From Lachnospiraceae bacterium UBA4631 (GTDB taxonomy: Bacteria > Bacillota > Clostridia > Lachnospirales > Lachnospiraceae): a stretch of 64,000 nt of DNA. Position 1 is the first letter of the stretch, and each line of letters starts with the position of its first letter. The notes below the pieces were generated by a model. That model had not been told where the DNA came from. It made no database searches and was given only the letters and a program-made list of their open reading frames with translations. The position numbers were made by a program, and so were the translations under genes. Shown here piece after piece: positions 35,068 to 44,117 of this stretch. Location: assembly GCA_002406015.1 (NCBI GenBank), contig DHMX01000015.1:98733-162732 (forward strand), read 5' to 3'.

Positions 35068-35835
35068 ATGTCAAATCATGGTACATTTGGAGAAAATAAT
35101 CCGGTCTGGAAAGCAGTAAACCGGTACGCAGATATGATGGTAATAGGATTGTTGTTTCTTATTACATGCATACCGATTATTACAATAGGAGCATCCCTGT
35201 GTGCATTTTATTACACAGCCATGGATTCCCTTCGCAAAGAGGACGGATATATATTCAAGCGTTATTTTACAAGCTTCGGAAAGAATTTCAAAAGAGGAAC
35301 GGTTATCTGGCTCATTATGCTGGGACTGGGTGCCTTATGCGGTATGAATGTATATTGCTGGGTAATAAATTCCGATATGAAGATAGCCGTTGTTATGCTG
35401 GCAATCAGTGCCATTATGACAATTGCATGGTTAATGACCCTGATATTTGTATTTCCGTTGCAGGCAAGATTTGAAAATACCATCGGAGCAACGATTCAGA
35501 ATGCATTTTTGCTGGCAATCAGTCACCTGCCGTTTACAATTGCAGTCATGCTTCTGTTTGCAGGTCTGGCATATGTCAGTTATTTATCATGGCTAATCGC
35601 ATTGATTCTGGTATTTTTTGGAATTGGTGTTGTTGGATACCTTTTGGTATATAATTTTGAACGGTTGTTCAAGAAGTGTGGCTACATCGAAGAGGATGAC
35701 GGAAGAGTTGAAAATGATGACTATGAATTTGATGTAGAGGTAGACTATGATTCCCTGTATAACAGAGAGGAAGCCGATGCAGAGTCTGAGCAGGAGAATC
35801 CGGAGGAGTCCGAACAGCCGATGGATAAAGAGTAG
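35068..35835 (+). CDS. YesL-like (DUF624) membrane protein
   Basis: A 255-residue membrane protein with about five hydrophobic segments over residues 20-200. DUF624/YesL features include an N-terminal NPVWKAVNRYADMMVIGLLFLITCIPI, IGASLCAFYYT, and a central charged loop (FKRYFTSFGKNFKRG). A strongly acidic tail (about residues 210-255) follows the last segment. In other Firmicutes YesL genes lie in sugar-utilisation loci, but the function is not known and no such genes are next to this one. It ends 21 bases before lysA and probably shares its transcript. Confidence 0.83.
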   Translation: MSNHGTFGENNPVWKAVNRYADMMVIGLLFLITCIPIITIGASLCAFYYTAMDSLRKEDGYIFKRYFTSFGKNFKRGTVIWLIMLGLGALCGMNVYCWVINSDMKIAVVMLAISAIMTIAWLMTLIFVFPLQARFENTIGATIQNAFLLAISHLPFTIAVMLLFAGLAYVSYLSWLIALILVFFGIGVVGYLLVYNFERLFKKCGYIEEDDGRVENDDYEFDVEVDYDSLYNREEADAESEQENPEESEQPMDKE

Positions 35836-35856
35836 AAAGAGGAGATGAATGGACAG

Positions 35857-37116
35857 ATGAATAAGACACCGTTTGTAACGAAAGAGCAATTGACCGAGAT
35901 TGTTAAGAAATATCCGACTCCATTTCATTTATATGATGAAAAAGGGATTCGGGAGAATGCCAGACGGCTTAAGCAGGCATTTGCATGGAATCCGGGCTTT
36001 AAAGAATATTTTGCGGTAAAGGCAACCCCAAATCCGACTATTCTGCGGATTTTAAAGGAAGAAGGATGCGGAGCCGACTGCTCATCACTGACGGAATTAA
36101 TGATGTCAGAGCGGGTAGGTCTGTCCGGTGACGAGATTATGTTTTCGTCAAATGATACACCGGCAGAGGAGTTCGTAAAGGCAAGACAATTAGATGCTAC
36201 GATTAATCTGGATGATATTACACATATAGATTTCTTAAAGGAATGTGTCGGAATACCAAAGAAAATTAGCTGTCGGTTTAATCCGGGCGGAGTCTTCGAG
36301 CTGGGAACCGATATTATGGATAATCCGGGGGATGCCAAATACGGTATGACAAAGCCGCAGATTATGGAAGCCTATACCCGTCTGAAGGAGCTGGGTGTAG
36401 AGACCTTCGGTATGCATGCCTTTCTTGCAAGCAATACGGTAAGCAATGAATACTATCCGGTTCTTGCTAAGATTTTATTTGAACTGGCAGTTGAGATTAA
36501 AGAACAGACCGGTGTGAAGTTGAGCTTTATTAACCTGTTCGGCGGTGTAGGAATCCCATATACACCGGATAAAGAGCCGAATGATATTCTGAAAATAGGT
36601 GAGGGTGTCCATCAGGTATTTGATGAGGTATTAGTACCTGCCGGAATGGGTGATGTGAAGATATTTACCGAGCTCGGAAGATTTATGTTAGCTCCATACG
36701 GACATTTGGTTGTAAAGGCAATTCATCAGAAGCATACCTATAAGGAATACATTGGAGTAGATGCCTGTGCGGTAAATCTGATGCGTCCGGCTATGTACGG
36801 TGCTTATCATCATATTACTGTAATGGGAAAAGAAAATGCACCGCATGACCATATTTACGATATAACCGGTTCTCTGTGTGAGAACAACGATAAATTTGCG
36901 GTCAACCGCGAGCTTCCGAAGATTGACATTGGAGATTTGTTAGTCATCCATGACACCGGAGCACATGGCTTTGCCATGGGATATAATTATAACGGAAAAT
37001 TAAAGTCCGCAGAAATCCTGTTGCGGGAGGATGGCTCTACCATTCAGATTCGCCGTCCGGAGACTCCGGAGGATTACTTTGCAACCTTGGACGGATATTG
37101 GGATATTGAGATATAA
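35857..37116 (+). CDS. lysA: Diaminopimelate decarboxylase (or close PLP homologue)
   Basis: A 419-residue fold-type III PLP enzyme that removes CO2 from meso-diaminopimelate to give lysine. The PLP lysine is Lys55 in EYFAVKATPNP. Other landmarks are INLFGGVGIPY (phosphate-binding loop), a FTELGRFMLAPYG segment where many members have EPGR, YIGVDACAVNLMRPAMYGAYHH, and GSLCENNDKFA where the substrate-binding CESxD usually sits. These variants fit a divergent branch of the family, so substrate range could differ. An in-frame ATG at 35845 directly abuts GGAG, so I prefer 35857. The cyclophilin gene follows after 18 bases. Confidence 0.82.
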   Translation: MNKTPFVTKEQLTEIVKKYPTPFHLYDEKGIRENARRLKQAFAWNPGFKEYFAVKATPNPTILRILKEEGCGADCSSLTELMMSERVGLSGDEIMFSSNDTPAEEFVKARQLDATINLDDITHIDFLKECVGIPKKISCRFNPGGVFELGTDIMDNPGDAKYGMTKPQIMEAYTRLKELGVETFGMHAFLASNTVSNEYYPVLAKILFELAVEIKEQTGVKLSFINLFGGVGIPYTPDKEPNDILKIGEGVHQVFDEVLVPAGMGDVKIFTELGRFMLAPYGHLVVKAIHQKHTYKEYIGVDACAVNLMRPAMYGAYHHITVMGKENAPHDHIYDITGSLCENNDKFAVNRELPKIDIGDLLVIHDTGAHGFAMGYNYNGKLKSAEILLREDGSTIQIRRPETPEDYFATLDGYWDIEI

Positions 37117-37134
37117 TTAAGGAGGAAAACAACA

Positions 37135-37654
37135 ATGGCAAATCCAATCGTTACAATAACAATGGAAAATGGAGACGTGATGAAGGCAGAGTTATATCCG
37201 GAGATTGCACCAATCTCTGTAAATAACTTTATTTCATTAATTAAGAAGGGATATTATGATGGGTTAATCTTCCATCGGGTAATATCCGGCTTTATGATTC
37301 AGGGCGGATGTCCGGATGGTACCGGTATGGGTGGTCCGGGTTACAGCATTAAGGGCGAATTTGCTATGAATGGTGTGGAATAACTTAAAGCACACTGAAG
37401 GCGTGTTGTCAATGGCTCGTGCCATGGCACCGGATTCTGCAGGTTCGCAGTTCTTTATTATGCATAAGACCTCTCCGCATCTGGATGGTTCCTATGCAGC
37501 ATTCGGTAAGATTACCGAGGGCATGGACATTGTAAATAAAATCGCAGGGACTCCGACTGATTATGCAGACCGTCCGCTTCAGGAGCAGAGAATGAAGTCT
37601 GTAACTGTAGATACCTTTGGGGTAGACTATCCGGAGCCGGAAAAGATACAGTAG
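37135..37654 (+). pseudogene. Peptidyl-prolyl isomerase (cyclophilin), split by a frameshift
   Basis: Cyclophilins speed cis-trans isomerisation at proline. The first 82 residues contain the start of the fold ([20 protein letters not shown], then [12 protein letters not shown]) and stop at TAA 37381-37383. The remainder continues in the +1 frame from about 37376 ([27 protein letters not shown] and on) to a stop at 37654. Intact family members read [11 protein letters not shown] across this point, so two bases appear to be missing from an A-run, or one extra base is present. Apart from this single break both halves are well conserved. That suggests a recent lesion, a sequence error, or recoding. 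The gene follows lysA behind AAGGAGG. Confidence 0.85.
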
Positions 37655-37718
37655 TTAGTGAAAAAAGCAGTAATAAGAGTAGTGATACGAGCAACAATAA
37701 AAGCAGAGGATGTTACAC

Positions 37719-38762
37719 ATGAAGAATCCAAAACCGTTAATTGTAATATCCATAATATTAGTGATTGTTTTGGCAATTCTGATATATGGATACAGCCAAT
37801 ATAAGATTTATCAGGAAGAATATCAGGGAACCGAATCCACACAGGGCGAGGATGTAGAGGTTGTGATTCCGGAGGGAGCGGCAACCAAACAGATTGCACA
37901 GATATTAAAGGATAACGGACTGATTCAGTTTCCTTCCGCATTTGTCAAGCGGGTAAAGGAGTCGGAATATCGCGGTGTCTTACAGCCGGGAACCTTTACC
38001 TTGAATACCGGAATGAGTACATGGGAAATGATAGAGATTCTCGGACAGGTAGAGCCGACCAGAACCGTAAAGGCAACCGTAACTATCCCGGAGGGCTTCT
38101 CCATAGAGCAGATTGCCGCACGAATGGCATCCGAGGGTATCTGTACGCAGGATGAATTTTTAGAAGCTGTACAGGATGATAACTATGATTATGCATTTCT
38201 GGACAGTATACCGGATGGAATTACGGTAAACTATCGGCTGCAGGGCTTTTTATTTCCTGCAACCTATGATGTATATGAGGATACAACCCCGCATGACCTT
38301 GTAAATATGATGTTGCAGAAATTCGATGAGGTCTACGATGCGGATATGCAGAATCAGGCACAGGCATTAGGTTATTCGGCATTTGAAGTAGTCACCAGAG
38401 CTTCTATCGTAGAGCGGGAAGCCAAGATAGATGATGAAAGACCGTTGATAGCCGGTGTTATTAATAATCGGTTAGAGCAGGGCATGATGCTGCAAATGTG
38501 TCCTACCGTATTATATCCGATAACAAATGGTATCTATGATAAGTCAGAAGTTACCTATGATGATTTAGAGATTGATTCACCATATAATACTTATAAATAT
38601 ACCGGACTTCCGGTAGGACCGATTTGCAATCCGGGCGAGGTGTCTATGCAGGCAGTCCTCAATCCGGCAGAGCATAATTATCTGTATTATCACGTAGATA
38701 ACGAAGAGACAGGCAGCCATATCTTTACGGAAACCTACGAGCAGCACTTAGAGACACAATAA
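37719..38762 (+). CDS. mltG: Endolytic transglycosylase MltG
   Basis: MltG cuts nascent glycan strands within the chain and so ends peptidoglycan polymerisation. The 347-residue protein has one N-terminal membrane segment (about residues 8-27), a LysM-like VVIPEGAATKQIAQILKDNG region, and the YceG domain. Catalytic Glu is expected in ASIVEREAKIDDERPLIAG, and GFLFPATYDVYEDTTP and SPYNTYKYTGLPVGPICNPG are standard. The ATG at 37719 follows AGAGGA; three extra in-frame codons begin at 37710. It converges with the beta-propeller gene with no obvious terminator between. Confidence 0.92.
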   Translation: MKNPKPLIVISIILVIVLAILIYGYSQYKIYQEEYQGTESTQGEDVEVVIPEGAATKQIAQILKDNGLIQFPSAFVKRVKESEYRGVLQPGTFTLNTGMSTWEMIEILGQVEPTRTVKATVTIPEGFSIEQIAARMASEGICTQDEFLEAVQDDNYDYAFLDSIPDGITVNYRLQGFLFPATYDVYEDTTPHDLVNMMLQKFDEVYDADMQNQAQALGYSAFEVVTRASIVEREAKIDDERPLIAGVINNRLEQGMMLQMCPTVLYPITNGIYDKSEVTYDDLEIDSPYNTYKYTGLPVGPICNPGEVSMQAVLNPAEHNYLYYHVDNEETGSHIFTETYEQHLETQ

Positions 38763-38792
38763 GAATACAGTAGGAATACAGAATATACAGGC

Positions 38793-40826
38793 TTACGGAG
38801 CGGTTTTATTTGTTATTTGGATGCTATCCAATGGTTCATAGGTATCTAGGGAGTAGGAGCTGATTGCATTTCCATTTACCAGATACAGAACATCATCAAT
38901 ATAAAGTCCCCGTGTATCGTAGGCGGTATCACTATCAGACAGGAGTTCCTGTAAATTATAGGAAGCTTCCTGCCGGAATCCGCTTCCTGCATGGTAGGAG
39001 TAAATCACATAGGTTTTATCGCGGGTGCCGTCTGCAGCGTGATAGGTTTCAAAATAAAAGCCTATCAGATTCTTTTCTGCATCAATCAGCAGAGACTTAT
39101 GATTAAATTGAGCCGTCAAATAATCGGCATCTGTCAATATTGTTTTATCGGCTTCCGTAACCTGATACGGGTCTGAAATATCAAACATGGACAGCTTAAC
39201 ACCCAGAGATTCTGAAGTCTCTGGGTTTGTTTCTTCTCCCAGACCAAACAGATAATTCTCTGAATAGAAATGAAGATAGTTGGAAAAGCCCGGAATCTTT
39301 AAAGCACCCATAATAACAGGATTCTCCGGGTCTGACAGGTCTACAGAGAATAACGGGTCTGTATTCCGGTATGTGACAAAATAACCGGTATCTCCCATAA
39401 AACGAGCCGAATAAATCTGTTCATCCGGTGCAAGATTCGAGATTTCACCCACAAGCTGCATGGATTCATCTATAATATATAAGGCATTATAATTATGTTC
39501 GGAAGCTGCAATCGTAGCAACCACACGCAGATAACCGTTATATTCATCCATTGAAAATTGATTAAGCAGATACCCGGAGAAATCCACACTTCCAACCGGT
39601 GTAATAGTACCGTTCTCATAGTGAAATTTTAATAATTCTGTGGTGCTGTCCATGCTGTTATAGTTATACTGAGTCAGATATAGATTATCGGTACTGACAT
39701 AATAAGTGCCATAGCCGGAAAGGATTGCTTTTTCGGAGACAAAGCTATCCGGGTTATCAAGCCTTAAGCCGGTCATAATCTGGTAACAGGAGGCATCCGG
39801 ACATTCCGGCAAATAAATATCCTCGCAGGACAGAAGCATTCCGTTTATGTTCGGTACATACGCATCATATTGATTTGAAACGCTCGGAATATCCTTCCAT
39901 GAAGAAGAAAAGGTATACAGACAGCCGTTCGTCAAGCGGGAATCCGAGTAATAACCATCCTGCGTCAGAAAGCTTGAAAGTATAGGAGCTGTCGGGTCGC
40001 TGACATCATAGATGAATATGCCGGTTGCAGAGGATTCTGCATATTGCAGCTTATTTTGAGTATCTGTATATTCCACCATTCCCAGAATAATTAATTGTGT
40101 TCCTTCAATATATAATTCAGAAATACAATAATGAGCATTATCTCCAATCTCATTTTGAATCTGCTCTGCACGAATGGTGCTGCAGGCAGTCAAAGAGCCG
40201 GATTCCGCCTTGGCAATCGCAATGGCATTATAATAATTCTGCTCCTTATATGCAGAATAGATGTAAACACCGTCAGTTTTAACAATGTCTGCTTCTGCTA
40301 CCTCTGCAACCTGAGAATTAGTGTCAGAATAAGATGGAGACCGGGTTGTTTCTGTATCTCTGGAATTTCCGTCAATCGTTTTCACATTGTCCTCAAAACC
40401 ATTTATAGTAGCTTCATCCACACACGTATAGATTGGTGTCAGCTCACTTAATACAGAATATAGCTGTTGATAGTCCTTCGGTGAAGAAATGCCGTTCGGC
40501 AGGGCAGCAGCAGTTTCGGTCTCGGTTTCATATGAGGAATCCGGTTGGGTTTCAGCTAAGGAATCTGCCGATTTATCAGAAGCTATCTGGTTATTGTTTG
40601 AAAGAACTCCGGTTCTTACGAAGGAAAGCACAAGTCCGAACAGCAGAAAGCAAGCAGCAATCGGAGCTATGATTTTTATGCGGGAAAGGGCTGTATGGGT
40701 TGATTTATGTTCTTTCTTAGCAGCATCGTTAATCAGTGTCGGAATTGCATCCGGAGAAAGACTGTCCGGAACAGGAGTGTTTTCTGTCCGTTCACGAAGA
40801 CGCTGATGAAATTCTTGCTCATTCAT
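38793..40826 (-). CDS. Membrane-anchored beta-propeller-domain protein, possible anti-sigma partner
   Basis: A 677-residue protein. The first 47 residues are charged and cytoplasmic, one membrane span follows (about 48-70, IKIIAPIAACFLLFGLVLSF), then a Ser/Thr/Glu-rich linker. A large outer domain matches the secreted beta-propeller family: EVAEADIVKTDGVYIY near residue 180, repeated YDVSDPTAP and VDLSDPENPVIMG blades. It overlaps the ECF sigma gene by 4 bases (stop and start shared), so the two are translationally coupled. That arrangement, with a cytoplasmic N-tail before a single span, suggests a sigma-factor regulator with an outer sensor (inference). The ligand is unknown. Confidence 0.82.
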   Translation of the reverse strand: MNEQEFHQRLRERTENTPVPDSLSPDAIPTLINDAAKKEHKSTHTALSRIKIIAPIAACFLLFGLVLSFVRTGVLSNNNQIASDKSADSLAETQPDSSYETETETAAALPNGISSPKDYQQLYSVLSELTPIYTCVDEATINGFEDNVKTIDGNSRDTETTRSPSYSDTNSQVAEVAEADIVKTDGVYIYSAYKEQNYYNAIAIAKAESGSLTACSTIRAEQIQNEIGDNAHYCISELYIEGTQLIILGMVEYTDTQNKLQYAESSATGIFIYDVSDPTAPILSSFLTQDGYYSDSRLTNGCLYTFSSSWKDIPSVSNQYDAYVPNINGMLLSCEDIYLPECPDASCYQIMTGLRLDNPDSFVSEKAILSGYGTYYVSTDNLYLTQYNYNSMDSTTELLKFHYENGTITPVGSVDFSGYLLNQFSMDEYNGYLRVVATIAASEHNYNALYIIDESMQLVGEISNLAPDEQIYSARFMGDTGYFVTYRNTDPLFSVDLSDPENPVIMGALKIPGFSNYLHFYSENYLFGLGEETNPETSESLGVKLSMFDISDPYQVTEADKTILTDADYLTAQFNHKSLLIDAEKNLIGFYFETYHAADGTRDKTYVIYSYHAGSGFRQEASYNLQELLSDSDTAYDTRGLYIDDVLYLVNGNAISSYSLDTYEPLDSIQITNKTAP

Positions 40827-41332
40827 AGGTTGACCTCCTTTTCTAATTTGTCCATGGCGCGACTTTTTATGGAACGCAGAGTGCCGGACTTTATATGCAG
40901 ATAATGTGCGGCTTCTTCGTTGGAATAGCCGCCGAATACCGTCAGAGAAATAACCAGACGTTCCTTTGGTGTCAGCTTCATAAAGGCATCCCGGACATCC
41001 TGAATCTCTGCATAATTACGGTCCGGTATGGCTGGTTCTGTTTCGGTAGTAGTTGGTCTGTTCAGATATGTCTTTAATACCTGCTTGCACTTATTTGACA
41101 GGATACGGAACATCCATGCCCGGAATGAGGATGCATTCCGCAGCTTATGAATGGTAGCGTATGCATCTGCAACGGTATCACTCACAACGTCCTCCGCATC
41201 TGCCGGATTTCCGAGTGTATAAAGTGCAAAACGATACAAGTCCTGATAAATGGTCGCATATAACTGTGCAAAAGCGTCAGTATCCTTCTGACAGGCACGA
41301 GTAACCAGATTAAGTTCTGCTTCCGACAACAT
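40823..41332 (-). CDS. ECF-type RNA polymerase sigma factor
   Basis: A 169-residue sigma-70-family factor with only regions 2 and 4. Region 2 covers residues about 12-85 (YATIYQDLYRFALYTLGNPADAEDVVSDTVADAY, then FRAWMFRILSNKCKQ). Region 4 covers about 110-165 (LTPKERLVISLTVFGGYSNEEAAHYLHIKSGTLRSIKSRAMDKL). It should direct polymerase to a small regulon that probably includes its own operon. The start follows GGGAGGTGTTC. No clear ECF-type promoter was identified upstream. It diverges from the FHA-kinase operon, so that operon is a candidate target, but I cannot show a matching promoter. Confidence 0.88.
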   Translation of the reverse strand: MLSEAELNLVTRACQKDTDAFAQLYATIYQDLYRFALYTLGNPADAEDVVSDTVADAYATIHKLRNASSFRAWMFRILSNKCKQVLKTYLNRPTTTETEPAIPDRNYAEIQDVRDAFMKLTPKERLVISLTVFGGYSNEEAAHYLHIKSGTLRSIKSRAMDKLEKEVNL

Positions 41333-41464
41333 CTGAACACCTCCCTCTTGAAATGCATTTCTATCTTATAAGTGTAAATTTCTGATTAAAGTGTTGCATG
41401 GAAATGTAAAAAAGTCAAACAGGAAAAGGATTCTATAATTAATTAAAAGCTTGTATAAAAAATA

Positions 41465-41493
41465 TTGACTTCTTGCTAAGATAAAGATATGAT
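41465..41493 (+). promoter_or_regulatory. Promoter for FHA-PP2C-kinase operon
   Basis: TTGACT at 41465-41470 and TATGAT at 41488-41493 with a 17-bp spacer, about 70 bp before the FHA gene. The 230-base gap back to the sigma gene is AT-rich and otherwise featureless. Confidence 0.7.
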
Positions 41494-41562
41494 GAAATAA
41501 TAGGATAAGTATAATAGGATGAATATAATTATAATAAGAAATAGTATAAAGGGAGGTAGCAC

Positions 41563-43311
41563 ATGAAATCAGAAGTATTAAGAGCGGTAGTTCGTGATGG
41601 AAGAACCGCGATGGAATATCAGATTCAACCCGGAGAAATGATGGATGGAATCGTATTGAAGCAATGTAAGGAAGGAGCTTTTGACGGGGTTCTTCCAATG
41701 GGTGCTTCTTATGAAAACGGACATAATTATATGTACGCATATACAGACCAGAAAGTAACACTGGCTGAGAAGCTGTCTGATGTAGTAACAGCAAAGACCA
41801 TTTTGCTTGCCTTTGAAGGTATAGTAAGTACATTACATGAGTTGCAGAAGGAAAATGTAAATCTCTCTTATATGGTATTAGATACCAAGCATATTTACAT
41901 AGAAGAAACTACGCAGCAGGTAAAGCTTATCTGTATGCCGGGAAAATCAGCAACGATGAGCGAGCAGGAAATACCTGAATTTTTCCGGACAATTCTTGCC
42001 AATGCAGTATATCTGAATAGTGAAAACGGAGATTATGTGGCAAAATTATTGTCTGCCTTAAATAAGGATTTTGAATTAGGCTCCTTCTTGAGAACCATTC
42101 ATGGAGAAATGATGGACTTGAGAATAGAAAAGCCGGAAACAGTTGAACCAATAGTGGCAGAGTCGGTAGAAACAGTTGCACCAGTTGAGGCAGAGCCGGT
42201 AGAAACAGTTGCCCCAGTTGAAGTAGAACCGATAGTAGCAGAGTCTGTAGAGCCGGAAGCAGTTACCCCGGTAGAGTCAGAGGTAGTAACTCCGGTAGCA
42301 CCGGAAGTGGTTGCTCCGGTAGAGGCAGTAGCAGTAGAGCCAATAGTGGCAGAACCTGTAGAAACGGTTGTCCCAGTTGAAGTAGAACCGATAGCAGCAG
42401 AGTCCGTAGAGCCGGAAGCAGTAGCTCCGGTGGAAGCAGTAGCAGTAGAACCAATAGTGGCAGAGCCTGTAGAAACAGTTGCACCAGTTGAGGCAGAGCC
42501 TGTAGAAACAGTTGCACCAGTTGAGGCAGAACCTGTAGAAACGGTTGCCCCAGTTGAAGTAGAGCCGATAGTAGCAGAGTCTGTAGCACCGGAAGCAGTT
42601 ACTCCGGTAGAGCCGGAAACAATAGCACCAGAAGTAGTCGCTCCGGTAGAACCAGTAGCACCGGCAGCAGTGGTATCGGGTGTAATTCCACAGGATGAGA
42701 TTGAATTTGAACCGATACCGGATGAGTTAAATGCTAAGATTAAGAAGATGAATGAACATACACCGACAGCAGAAGCAGTACAGCCACAACCAGCAGAAGT
42801 GCCGCAGCCAGAGCCGACAGTTGCAGTACAGCCGCAGCAGGCAGCAACACCGCAGCCAACAGTCGCACCACAGCCACAGCAGTCAGTAACACCACAGCCG
42901 CAGTCAACAGTTGCAGTACAGCCGCAGCCACAGCAGGCAGTCGCACCGCAACCAACGATGCCACAGCCACAGCTTATGCCGCAGGATGCATCCCTTCATG
43001 GCGGACAGCTTATACCGCATCCACATTTGATTCGCATGAAAACCGGAGAGAACCTTGTACTTCCGGAGGGAGAATTTGTAATTGGAAAATCTGCTACAAA
43101 TGTAAATTACACGATAGCAGACAATCCGGCAGTCAGCAGAGTGCATTGTACGATAATAAAGAAAAACGGTGTTTATTATGTTCGGGATGAAAATTCGACA
43201 AACGCTACCTATGTAAATGGAGAGCGTGTGCTGCCCGGAACAGAGCATTTACTGTTAAATAATTGTAAGCTGTTATTAGGGGATGAAGAATTTATCTATA
43301 GTTTGTGGTAA
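41563..43311 (+). CDS. DUF6382-like/FHA protein with long Val-Glu-Pro and Pro-Gln linker
   Basis: A 582-residue cytoplasmic protein with no membrane segment. Residues 1-185 form a folded N-terminal domain of the DUF6382 type. About 190-370 are repeats of the form EPVETVAPVE(A/V)EP, and about 403-474 are Pro/Gln-rich. The C-terminal FHA domain (about 498-580) has the phospho-Thr-binding pattern: GEFVIGKS, SRVHCTI and NSTNATYVNG. FHA domains bind phosphothreonine peptides, and here kinase and phosphatase are the next genes. The linker would give the FHA head a long reach. Strong purine-rich ribosome site (AAAGGGAGGTAG). First gene of the operon. Confidence 0.85.
   Translation: MKSEVLRAVVRDGRTAMEYQIQPGEMMDGIVLKQCKEGAFDGVLPMGASYENGHNYMYAYTDQKVTLAEKLSDVVTAKTILLAFEGIVSTLHELQKENVNLSYMVLDTKHIYIEETTQQVKLICMPGKSATMSEQEIPEFFRTILANAVYLNSENGDYVAKLLSALNKDFELGSFLRTIHGEMMDLRIEKPETVEPIVAESVETVAPVEAEPVETVAPVEVEPIVAESVEPEAVTPVESEVVTPVAPEVVAPVEAVAVEPIVAEPVETVVPVEVEPIAAESVEPEAVAPVEAVAVEPIVAEPVETVAPVEAEPVETVAPVEAEPVETVAPVEVEPIVAESVAPEAVTPVEPETIAPEVVAPVEPVAPAAVVSGVIPQDEIEFEPIPDELNAKIKKMNEHTPTAEAVQPQPAEVPQPEPTVAVQPQQAATPQPTVAPQPQQSVTPQPQSTVAVQPQPQQAVAPQPTMPQPQLMPQDASLHGGQLIPHPHLIRMKTGENLVLPEGEFVIGKSATNVNYTIADNPAVSRVHCTIIKKNGVYYVRDENSTNATYVNGERVLPGTEHLLLNNCKLLLGDEEFIYSLW
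42133..42670 (+). repeat. In-gene repeat array encoding Val-Glu-Pro-Ala linker
   Basis: Overlapping in-frame repeats based on blocks such as GTAGAAACAGTTGC(C/A)CCAGTTGA and GCAGAGTC(T/G)GTAGA fill about 540 bp. Blocks recur in different orders, a pattern prone to length change by slippage or recombination. Confidence 0.85.
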
Positions 43312-43329
43312 TAGAGTTGGGAGGAACAG

Positions 43330-44103
43330 ATGGATTACTATGTTGCATATCATACAGATGTAGGTCTGAGAAAGCATACCAATCAGGACTCACTTGCAGT
43401 AAAGATGATGGATACACCGAAAGGAAGGGCGGTTCTTGCAATCGTATGTGACGGCATGGGCGGCTTATCGGACGGAGAACTGGCAAGCAAAGAAGTGATT
43501 ACGGCATATTGCAAATGGTTTGATACCGAATTTGTGCAGATGGCACAGAAGGGACAGTATCAGGCAGAACAGATTCAAGAGGCATGGAAAACGCTTGCAA
43601 TCGAAGAAAATAAAAAACTCGGAATCTACGGCGTGAAGCAGCAGGCAGGTCTGGGAACAACGCTTTCCGGAATTTTGATTTATCAGAATCAGTACATAGT
43701 AGTACAGGTGGGAGACAGCCGAATCTATGAGCTGACAACACAGGGAATCAGTCAGGTGACACAGGACCAATCCGTTGTAGCAAGGGAGATTGCAGAAGGC
43801 AGATTGACTCCGGAGGAAGCAAAAACAGATTCTAGAAGAAGTATTCTGTTACAGTGTATTGGGGCATCCCCATCGGTAGAGCCGGTCTTTTATCAAGGAA
43901 GAGTAACACCGGAAACCTCTTATCTGGTATGTTCCGATGGACTTTGCCATGAAATCAGTACACAGGAGCTGTGGACACAGTTAGGTCCACAGGCGTGTGT
44001 GGATGCAGCAGTAATGCGTCAGAATTGTATTTATGTTACAGACCTTGTAAAGCAGCGGAAGGAACAGGATAATATTTCAGTAGTTGCAATCAAGGCATAT
44101 TAA
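43330..44103 (+). CDS. PP2C-family Ser/Thr protein phosphatase
   Basis: A 257-residue cytoplasmic phosphatase of the PPM/PP2C family. Metal-binding Asp residues are visible in HTNQDSLAV, CDGMGGLSDGE (Asp41), VQVGDSRIYEL, CSDGLCHE and EQDNISVV, in the canonical order. It should reverse the action of the kinase encoded 14 bases downstream, including on the FHA-bound substrates proposed here. This is the usual PrpC/PrkC-style pairing of Gram-positive bacteria. The start follows GGGAGGAACAG, 18 bases after the FHA gene. Confidence 0.93.
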   Translation: MDYYVAYHTDVGLRKHTNQDSLAVKMMDTPKGRAVLAIVCDGMGGLSDGELASKEVITAYCKWFDTEFVQMAQKGQYQAEQIQEAWKTLAIEENKKLGIYGVKQQAGLGTTLSGILIYQNQYIVVQVGDSRIYELTTQGISQVTQDQSVVAREIAEGRLTPEEAKTDSRRSILLQCIGASPSVEPVFYQGRVTPETSYLVCSDGLCHEISTQELWTQLGPQACVDAAVMRQNCIYVTDLVKQRKEQDNISVVAIKAY

Positions 44104-44117
44104 TTGGGAGATAGCAT

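Noticed and set aside
41333..41464. ECF autoregulatory promoter upstream of the sigma gene
   Set aside because: A TGCAAC-like element near 41387-41394 (minus strand) has no convincing partner -10 at the right distance.
42263..42970. Antisense Leu/Val-rich frames opposite the FHA linker
   Set aside because: They mirror the Val-Glu-Pro and Pro-Gln repeats on the other strand and have no ribosome site or plausible fold.
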